This document shows positions 1 to 5,085 of a stretch of DNA of 6,827 nucleotides, piece after piece. Each line of letters starts with the position of its first letter. The first letter of the stretch is position 1. The position numbers and the translations under genes were made by a program. This stretch comes from Bacillota bacterium. Lineage in GTDB: Bacteria > Bacillota > Clostridia > Lachnospirales > Cellulosilyticaceae. Where the stretch lies: NCBI GenBank assembly GCA_023415525.1, contig JAEZKI010000371.1:1-6827 (forward strand), read 5' to 3'. Below the pieces are notes generated by a model. The model saw only the letters and a program-made list of their open reading frames with translations, did no database searches and was not told where the DNA came from.

Positions 1-720
1 AGGTTGTGCTTCTTCATAAACACCACCTATTTGGAAGAAAGGAAGTTGATGTTGCCACCCATCTGCTCCTGGCACAAACCATGGAGTAATCCCTTTAGCT
101 GCAATGGTTTCACATGCTTTTAAAAGTTCATCATAAGTTTTTGGTGTCGTTGTTATGCCTAGCTCATTAAAAAGTGATTTATTGTAGACCATGACATATT
201 CAGGTGAGTTATGCCATAATTGCATACCATATAAGGTATCACCTACTTTACAAGATTGTAATCTTGATTCTGGAATAACAGCTTCCCAACTTGCTCCTGT
301 AAAGTCAATACAGTAAGATTTAGGATCTACGATAACTGATTCAATAGCAAAAGGATTTGATTGAATCCAAAAAACATCTGCACAAGTACCACTTGTTAGT
401 TTAGCTTGAAGGATATCACTGTACTGATCTGCTGGAATCGTTTGAAGGTCTACTGTTACCCCATAAGTATCTTCAAAACGTGAAAGCGTCTGGTCATATC
501 GATTGTCCATCCAACCTGCTGATACCAAAATGCTTAAAGTCTCTCCTTCAAACTGACTTCCTCCTTCTGTCTTTGCCTCTGGTGCTTCTTTTTTCTCTTC
601 TGTCGCTGCAGGTGCTGCTGCTGGAGCTGGTGCTGCTTCTTCTGTTTTACCACCACATCCTGCTAAAAGCATTGTTCCCATACCTAAAGCTAACAAACCA
701 CTTACCCATTTCTTTTTCAT
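1..720 (-). CDS. Sugar ABC transporter substrate-binding lipoprotein (family 1 type), 3' end outside window
   Basis: Reading from the ATG at 718-720 to the left edge gives 240 uninterrupted codons; the stop is off the window. The N-terminus is a lipoprotein signal: MKKK, a hydrophobic stretch (about 5-20) and lipobox L19-A20-G21-C22, so C22 should be lipidated and the protein anchored outside the membrane. Residues about 23-57 are a low-complexity Ala/Pro/Glu/Lys linker. The solute-binding fold starts near residue 60 (TLSILVSAGW) and contains family-typical segments: a DILQAKLTSGTCADVFW-like stretch, YGMQLWHNSPEYVMVYNKSLF, and a TPKTYDELLKACETIAAKGITPW-like region. This matches the family 1 (MalE-like, CUT1) binding proteins that hand oligosaccharides to two permeases; family length is usually 420-450, so roughly half is present. 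A GAGGGG site 7 nt upstream supports the start. The permease genes would be expected to the left, out of view. The exact sugar cannot be told from sequence. Confidence 0.93.
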   Translation of the reverse strand, partial: MKKKWVSGLLALGMGTMLLAGCGGKTEEAAPAPAAAPAATEEKKEAPEAKTEGGSQFEGETLSILVSAGWMDNRYDQTLSRFEDTYGVTVDLQTIPADQYSDILQAKLTSGTCADVFWIQSNPFAIESVIVDPKSYCIDFTGASWEAVIPESRLQSCKVGDTLYGMQLWHNSPEYVMVYNKSLFNELGITTTPKTYDELLKACETIAAKGITPWFVPGADGWQHQLPFFQIGGVYEEAQP

Positions 721-781
721 TTTTCTTCCCCTCTCTTAGTAAGCCTTTTCATCAGTTATCCCTGACTAATGCTTATTGATA

Positions 782-810
782 CTTATATTCTATATTTTCC
801 AACTTTACAA
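782..810 (-). promoter_or_regulatory. Predicted sigma-A promoter of the binding-protein gene
   Basis: On the minus strand TTGTAA (805-810) and TATAAG (782-787) are separated by exactly 17 nt. The -35 matches consensus at 4 of 6 positions and the -10 at 5 of 6. Transcription would start near 775, leaving a leader of about 55 nt before the ATG at 720. The weak -35 agrees with dependence on an activator, and a candidate operator lies directly upstream (813-851). Confidence 0.5.
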
Positions 811-812
811 AG

Positions 813-851
813 CTATGCACTTTTAAGTTCTGAATTTGTACTTTTTTTACA
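813..851. promoter_or_regulatory. Candidate operator, copy 1 (upstream of binding-protein gene)
   Basis: On the minus strand this block reads TGTAAAAAAAGTACAAATTC (832-851), then 14 nt, then CATAG (813-817). A second copy with the same internal spacing lies at 2252-2290. The 20-bp boxes agree at 18 of 20 positions, CATAG is identical, and the whole 39-bp blocks agree at 29 of 39 without gaps. It begins 2 bp upstream of the predicted -35, and the box is centred about 66 bp upstream of the predicted start, a usual place for an AraC-type activator. The AraC-type response regulator at 4242-5009 is the obvious candidate ligand; this link is inferred. Confidence 0.5.
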
Positions 852-983
852 TAGAGAATAATTTATTATTCATTATTCTATCATTTGTGACTATTATCCT
901 TTAGGCTTTTTCCCAAAGACAACATCATTATCTCTAATTAAATAGTATAACAAGCTCTATTTTTATCTATTTTGTCCATCCTC

Positions 984-2183
984 TTATTTACCAAAACTTG
1001 CTTCAAAACTTCCCTCTATATCACTCCAGTTCGCTTCAGCATAAGCCAACAAAGTTTCAGCTTGTTCTAATGACATCTCAGGGAAATGCAAAAATAAACT
1101 ATGGGAACCATAACGTTTGACAATTCTATCTACATTTTTAATCCAGTCTTCAAATTCACCCGAATAAACCTTTATCCATAAAGATTTACCTGCTGCCCGC
1201 GCTTTATCATAAATCTGATCCCACTCCTCATAAGTTCCATCTGGTCCATAATCCCCACTTGTCCACTGGAGGGCATCAATTTCTTCGATCTCCATAATAG
1301 CATCTAAATGTCTAATGCAATCTGGCCCATCTAGATGATATAAGACATTATCTAACTGTTTGGCCTGTTCACGGAGAGGCTCTAATATAAATTCTCGGTA
1401 CTGACTAGGAGACATCATGGCTGCAAAATCACATTGTAACTTGGCTGTCTTTCCTGGCCCCCAAATTTGAAAAACAGTATAACAAGAGCCTTGGTCTACC
1501 TCATTCTTTGTTAATTCAAAGAAGCGATCAAAATATTCAAAGTAAATCTCACTTACTTGTCTAATACGCTCTGTTACTTCTTCTGGCTCATCCATCATAT
1601 CAAAAATAGTATTTTGTGCTCCTCTTAACGAAGCTAAAACATCAATATTCTCCATTAAGTCTGGCATGCCTATGTAAAAATCATCCTTTGCCAAGGCTTT
1701 GATATCTTTTACTAGCTGGTAGTGCTTCTTCCACCACTTATTCTTAGGATCAAAGACAAGAGGAGGTGTTGTCTCCCAATCTTCTACACATTCTTCAAAC
1801 CAAACGGTATCTTCATTAAATACAATTTCAGACCCTACATAGCTGGCTAATGAGCCTGGCCCAAAGTCCACATTAATATTAGGAAAGCTCTCTCCTAAAA
1901 AGAGATGGGTCTCACAAAAATGGCGGTACCTGGCTACCATTCGCTCAGCATTCTGATATTTATCCTCCATGTCCTGATACATAAGCTCCTCTGGTAGTGT
2001 ATAATCATTACCTTGGCAAACTGAATAATAGGTTTTTTTATTTGTTTTTAATACCTCTTGGTAGCTTTCTTCTATCTCAGGTTTCCTCGCTACAATACTC
2101 ATGAGTGGTCTTCCTGTATTTTGATGTTTCCAATAATCTTCCCACTTTTTTTTCGTCTCTTCCCAGTTCCCTTTATATTTCAT
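984..2183 (-). CDS. Uroporphyrinogen decarboxylase / methylcobamide methyltransferase superfamily protein, role unknown
   Basis: A complete 399-residue soluble protein with no signal peptide or membrane segment. The start is supported by AAGGAG with an 8-nt spacer. The C-terminal half carries the superfamily pattern: WGPGKTAKLQCDFAAMMSPS (241-260) with a following YREFILEPLREQ helix, then a beta strand ending in YHLDG (282-286), and an EIDALQWTSG segment (301-310). HemE and the methylcobamide:CoM methyltransferases MtaA/MtbA share this TIM-barrel fold, and the methyltransferases bind zinc through His-x-Cys-Gly plus a distal Cys. Here the corresponding site is His283-Leu-Asp285-Gly, so the first Cys is replaced by Asp. 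Cys251 and Cys289 are nearby, but their roles are unknown. No haem gene or corrinoid protein is beside it, so neither HemE function nor standard methyl transfer is supported. The setting (sugar uptake, glycosidase, two-component system) suggests a link to glycan metabolism. The family call is firm; the function is open. Confidence 0.85.
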   Translation of the reverse strand: MKYKGNWEETKKKWEDYWKHQNTGRPLMSIVARKPEIEESYQEVLKTNKKTYYSVCQGNDYTLPEELMYQDMEDKYQNAERMVARYRHFCETHLFLGESFPNINVDFGPGSLASYVGSEIVFNEDTVWFEECVEDWETTPPLVFDPKNKWWKKHYQLVKDIKALAKDDFYIGMPDLMENIDVLASLRGAQNTIFDMMDEPEEVTERIRQVSEIYFEYFDRFFELTKNEVDQGSCYTVFQIWGPGKTAKLQCDFAAMMSPSQYREFILEPLREQAKQLDNVLYHLDGPDCIRHLDAIMEIEEIDALQWTSGDYGPDGTYEEWDQIYDKARAAGKSLWIKVYSGEFEDWIKNVDRIVKRYGSHSLFLHFPEMSLEQAETLLAYAEANWSDIEGSFEASFGK

Positions 2184-2224
2184 CCTTTTCTCTCCTTTGC
2201 TATTTTTTCTCTTTAATTAGCTTT

Positions 2225-2230
2225 ATTATA
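2225..2230 (-). promoter_or_regulatory. Predicted -10 element of the UroD-like gene
   Basis: The minus strand has a perfect TATAAT here, giving a start near 2218 and a leader of about 35 nt. No acceptable -35 is found 16-18 nt upstream: the hexamer at 17 nt is AGGCCT, and the nearest TTG-type hexamer, TTGGAA (2242-2247), is only 11 nt away. A perfect -10 without a -35 suggests activator dependence. The candidate operator at 2252-2290 sits just upstream, in nearly the same geometry as at the binding-protein gene. Confidence 0.45.
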
Positions 2231-2233
2231 CTC

Positions 2234-2262
2234 TTGATTTATTCCAAAGGCCTATGTATTAT
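2234..2262 (+). promoter_or_regulatory. Predicted sigma-A promoter of the sensor kinase gene
   Basis: TTGATT (2234-2239) and TATTAT (2257-2262) are separated by 17 nt on the plus strand. Transcription would start near 2269, giving a leader of about 40 nt before the ATG at 2309. The promoter runs divergently through the control region of the UroD-like gene. Its -10 lies inside the 14-bp spacer of candidate operator copy 2, and its start point abuts the 20-bp box, so a bound regulator would be expected to interfere with it. Confidence 0.5.
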
Positions 2263-2290
2263 TAAAGCAAGAATTTAGACTTTTTTTACA
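2252..2290. promoter_or_regulatory. Candidate operator, copy 2 (divergent UroD-like / kinase region)
   Basis: The minus strand reads TGTAAAAAAAGTCTAAATTC (2271-2290), a 14-nt spacer, then CATAG (2252-2256). It matches copy 1 (813-851) at 18 of 20 box positions, in spacer length and in CATAG. A CTTTG follows CATAG in both copies, with 2 extra nt here. Relative to the UroD-like gene, the box centre is about 62 bp upstream of the predicted start. Relative to the kinase gene, the box lies at the start of the leader, which suggests opposite effects on the two promoters. Confidence 0.5.
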
Positions 2291-2308
2291 AAAGAAAGGA
2301 GCCCAGCT

Positions 2309-4105
2309 ATGTCTTTTAGAAAAAGATTCAACATACAAATACAATTCTTCTTGACTTATTTGTGTATTTCGATCATGGTGATAGGGCTTTTCTCCTCTTT
2401 CTTTTATCGTTACATATCTGACATTCTTATTGAACGAGAAACTGCCTCTTTTCATACTATTGCATCAAGCTTTATGACACAGACTGATAATGAACTGCGT
2501 ACAATGGACAAAGTGTCCATTAATATTAGCTATAGTAATCTGGTAAAGGATGCCATTAATGATTACTTTAACTTTGTAGCCCCTACTCACAATGATTTTT
2601 CTTCTCTCATAGGACTCTTTGTAGCTATAAATGGAGCTGATTATGAAGTCTTTCATATCAACCTTTATGATATGCAAGGTAAAACCATTCGTGTAGGGAC
2701 AAGTGCAACAAAAAGCTCTGTCAACCTTAAGGAATTAGATTGGGTAACAGAAGCTGACGAGCTAAAAGGTCATAAATTACTCAGCAAGCCCTACAGTACC
2801 AACTCTATGTCCCGTACCTCTAAAAATAACCCTTATTTTATTTCTCTTTACCGCACCTATTATAATAAGTACAGGCAACAAGTAGGTTACATAGAAACTA
2901 TTCAAAAATGTAAAACCATTTTTAGCTCCATTATCTCCTACAGCAAAAAAAATAAGGATACCCTCTCTGTCTATGTTTTTGACGCTGATGGTGCCCTCAT
3001 TTATCCTTTTGAACCTCTTCCTTCAAGTAACAATTCCCTTTATGAGCATTATTATAGTATTACCCAAAATAGCCATTCTCTGTCTACCTATAAAAATCCC
3101 CTCTCTTCAAAAAATGAACTTGTCACCTATGAAACTTCTAATTACAGTAATTGGACCTATGTCTGTGTACAGCCTGAAGAAATCATTTTGGCTCCTGTTA
3201 AGAGCTTTACCAAACTCCTTCTAGGTGTCATATTGATTGTCCTCCTATTGATTATCTTTTTATCCTACTACATGAGTAAAAGTCTTACACGACCTATTAA
3301 TCAGTTAGTAGATACTATTCAACAGACTAAGCTAGATACCTTAGGTCATGTGGAAAAAGATACATTTCATACCCCTTTTAATGAGTTCGATCTCTTAAAC
3401 GAGGCTTTTCACAGTATGCGTGCTGACCTTAAAACTTCTATGGATGAACTCATTGAAACACGCCAGCAAGAACTAAAATCTCGAACCCAGGCTTTACAGT
3501 CACAAATAAATCCTCATTTTTACTATAATTCCCTCTCTAGCATTATGATTTTAGCTGAAAATCAACAATGCGATGATGTTGTTAAACTTTGTAAAAACCT
3601 AAGTCATATTATGCGCTACATCACCAAAGGTAATGACACCCATGTCCCTATTAGTGAGGAACTGGATTATGTGAGTAAATATCTTTATTGCATGAAGGTT
3701 CGCTACCAATCAAGCCTCAATTATACCCTCACAATTGCCCCTGAACTCCTTAACCTTTATGTGCCTAAACTCATTATTCAACCTTTAGTTGAGAATGCCT
3801 TAAAATATGGCATTAATGACATCCCCTTGTGGCAAATTGATATTACTAGTAAGGTAACGGATACCTATTGGACGATCTCCGTAGCAGATTCTGGTCCTGG
3901 CTTTTCTAATGAAGCCCTAAATCTTATAAATAAACGCATTGAGGAAGCAAATACTCATATTGGGATGCCTGACCTTGAAATTGATGGCATGGGACTTCTT
4001 AATGTCTATTCTCGATGGAAATTATACTGTAAAACAGATTTTATCTTTACTTATACCAACAAAGAAAGTGGGGGCAGCATAGTCACTATAGGTAGATACT
4101 TCTAA
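2309..4105 (+). CDS. Membrane sensor histidine kinase, YesM-like
   Basis: A 598-residue two-pass sensor kinase that should autophosphorylate and pass phosphate to the response regulator encoded next. Transmembrane segment 1 is about residues 11-33 and segment 2 about 301-321. Between them lies an extracellular domain of about 265 residues, of the size and place of Cache-type sensors, though I see no decisive motif. A HAMP-like linker (about 322-385) starts with SLTRPINQLVDTI. The His_kinase domain has QSQINPHFYYNSLSS (398-412), with H403 the phosphoacceptor; the family usually has NPHFLYN, so Y405 is a mild variant. The ATPase domain has the N box QPLVENALKYG (N496), the G1 motif DSGPG (527-531) and the G2 motif GMGLLNV (560-566). 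AAAGGAG with a 7-nt spacer supports the ATG. In this kinase class the signal is often an oligosaccharide or a sugar-loaded binding protein; here that is inferred from the neighbours. Confidence 0.93.
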   Translation: MSFRKRFNIQIQFFLTYLCISIMVIGLFSSFFYRYISDILIERETASFHTIASSFMTQTDNELRTMDKVSINISYSNLVKDAINDYFNFVAPTHNDFSSLIGLFVAINGADYEVFHINLYDMQGKTIRVGTSATKSSVNLKELDWVTEADELKGHKLLSKPYSTNSMSRTSKNNPYFISLYRTYYNKYRQQVGYIETIQKCKTIFSSIISYSKKNKDTLSVYVFDADGALIYPFEPLPSSNNSLYEHYYSITQNSHSLSTYKNPLSSKNELVTYETSNYSNWTYVCVQPEEIILAPVKSFTKLLLGVILIVLLLIIFLSYYMSKSLTRPINQLVDTIQQTKLDTLGHVEKDTFHTPFNEFDLLNEAFHSMRADLKTSMDELIETRQQELKSRTQALQSQINPHFYYNSLSSIMILAENQQCDDVVKLCKNLSHIMRYITKGNDTHVPISEELDYVSKYLYCMKVRYQSSLNYTLTIAPELLNLYVPKLIIQPLVENALKYGINDIPLWQIDITSKVTDTYWTISVADSGPGFSNEALNLINKRIEEANTHIGMPDLEIDGMGLLNVYSRWKLYCKTDFIFTYTNKESGGSIVTIGRYF

Positions 4106-4199
4106 TTTTAAGAACTCTTCTAAAAACACTCACCTATAGAATGTTTGTGATAGTTTAATATTTTCGCTAAATTATTACATTTTCCAAACACTTACTAGG

Positions 4200-4208
4200 T
4201 GCTATAAT
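4200..4208 (+). promoter_or_regulatory. Extended -10 promoter of the response regulator gene
   Basis: The sequence TGCTATAAT is a perfect extended -10 (TGnTATAAT), about 33 bp before the response regulator ATG. The -35 position (4180-4185, TTTTCC) is poor, which is usual for extended -10 promoters. The regulator can therefore probably be made independently of the kinase transcript. An AAAGGAGGT ribosome binding site (4228-4236) follows. Confidence 0.6.
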
Positions 4209-4241
4209 AAATAATAATAGACAAAAGAAAGGAGGTCAAAA

Positions 4242-5009
4242 ATGAGTAAATCCACCTATTCTGTTATCGTTGCAGAAGATGAAGAACTTTTATTAACGAA
4301 TCTTGTCCATAAAATTCAAAATACCCAATTGGGCTTTGAAATACTAGGCACTGCTCAAACAGGAAAACAGGCTCTCGAACTGGTAAAACAGTATTCTCCT
4401 GATTTAGTTATTACGGATATAAAAATGCCTATTATGGATGGTATTGAACTCTTAGATGCCATTCATCTTACCTTTCCTACTATTCGTTTTATCATTATCA
4501 GTGGTTTTTCTGATTTTGATTATGCCAAGCAAGCCATTCGATTGAAAGTGAATGATTATCTTCTAAAGCCTATTGATAGTGATCAACTCTATACCTCTTT
4601 GTTAAAGGTGAAAACTGATCTTGACATAGAGAAGGCTTCCTATGAAACTATTTTTAACTTGAATGAACTTACTACAAGTAAAGAGTACATTGCTGAAATT
4701 TTAAAAGAATATATTGTACATAATTACACCACTGAAATTAATCTAAATCTTATTGCCAGTAGTATGAACTATAGTTCTAGCTATCTAACTAAACTTTTTG
4801 TCCAGCACTATAATTGTACTCCCTCTAAATATATTACGACTCTCAGACTCCAAAAAGCACAACACCTACTTCTCCATCATCCTGAGCTTTCTATCCGTCA
4901 AATTGGTGAATTAATTGGCTATCAAGACCAAGGGTACTTTAGTCGTATCTTCAAAAAGCAGTACAGCGTAAGTCCTTTTGATTACCGTGAACGCAATATA
5001 AGTATTTAA
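4242..5009 (+). CDS. Response regulator with receiver and AraC-type DNA-binding domains, YesN-like
   Basis: A 255-residue cytoplasmic transcription factor. The receiver domain (about 6-122) has the acidic pair E12-D13, phosphoacceptor D59 in VITDIKMPIMDG, switch residue S87 in IISGFSD, and K109 in YLLKPI. A short linker (about 123-150) leads to a two-helix-turn-helix AraC/XylS domain (about 152-250). Its first helix-turn-helix is INLNLIASSMNYSSSYLTKL, and the second region has the signature LSIRQIGELIGYQDQGYFSR followed by FKKQYSVSPFDYR. It lacks the long middle region of larger YesN-type regulators. The start is fixed by a near-perfect AAAGGAGGT with a 5-nt spacer. It follows its kinase after a 136-bp gap with its own promoter. 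Proteins of this class usually activate sugar transport and glycosidase genes; the repeated block at 813-851 and 2252-2290 is the best candidate site here. Confidence 0.95.
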   Translation: MSKSTYSVIVAEDEELLLTNLVHKIQNTQLGFEILGTAQTGKQALELVKQYSPDLVITDIKMPIMDGIELLDAIHLTFPTIRFIIISGFSDFDYAKQAIRLKVNDYLLKPIDSDQLYTSLLKVKTDLDIEKASYETIFNLNELTTSKEYIAEILKEYIVHNYTTEINLNLIASSMNYSSSYLTKLFVQHYNCTPSKYITTLRLQKAQHLLLHHPELSIRQIGELIGYQDQGYFSRIFKKQYSVSPFDYRERNISI

Positions 5010-5016
5010 AATGTAA

Positions 5017-5066
5017 GAGACTGTCATACAACAACTCATCTGCATGATTTGTTGTATGACAGTCTC
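5017..5066. terminator. Strong hairpin between convergent genes, probable two-way terminator
   Basis: A perfect 18-bp inverted repeat pairs 5017-5034 (GAGACTGTCATACAACAA) with 5049-5066. After one C/T mismatch, four more pairs (TCAT 5036-5039 with ATGA 5044-5047) close a CTGC loop. It begins 7 bp after the response regulator stop and ends 19 bp before the GH31 stop. T-rich sequence follows on the plus side (CTATTTATTTATAT), and on the minus side the exit is also T-rich though interrupted. Position, stem and flanks fit termination of both transcripts; neither flank is a clean run of T. Confidence 0.8.
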
Positions 5067-5085
5067 CTATTTATTTATATCCTAT

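Noticed and set aside
480..779. Plus-strand open frame of 99 codons, rich in Leu and Phe
   Set aside because: It lies antisense to the signal peptide and linker of the binding lipoprotein; its composition is that of a reversed coding strand, and it has no ribosome binding site or known motif.
899..918. Hairpin CTTTAGG-CTTTTT-CCCAAAG as a terminator of the UroD-like gene
   Set aside because: The stem is 7 bp with one G-T pair, and no T-run follows in either direction; read-through into the binding-protein gene cannot be excluded.
984..2183. Naming the UroD-like gene hemE, or a trimethylamine methyltransferase
   Set aside because: There is no haem-pathway context and no corrinoid partner, and the zinc motif is altered; only superfamily membership is supported.
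2252..2677. Two minus-strand open frames (2252-2455 and 2465-2677)
   Set aside because: They are antisense to the start of the kinase gene, which has full domain support, and show no protein-family features.
2973..3224. Plus-strand open frame of 83 codons
   Set aside because: It is an alternative frame within the kinase sensor domain, without supporting signals.
4106..4126. Terminator after the kinase gene (TTTTAAGAA / TTCTAAAA)
   Set aside because: The inverted repeat is short, AT-only at its base and bulged, with no T-run; it is too weak to call.
4151..4175. Catabolite-repression (cre) site around the TTTTCGCTAAA sequence
   Set aside because: Only the central CG and flanking A/T agree; the outer TG and CA positions of the consensus are absent.
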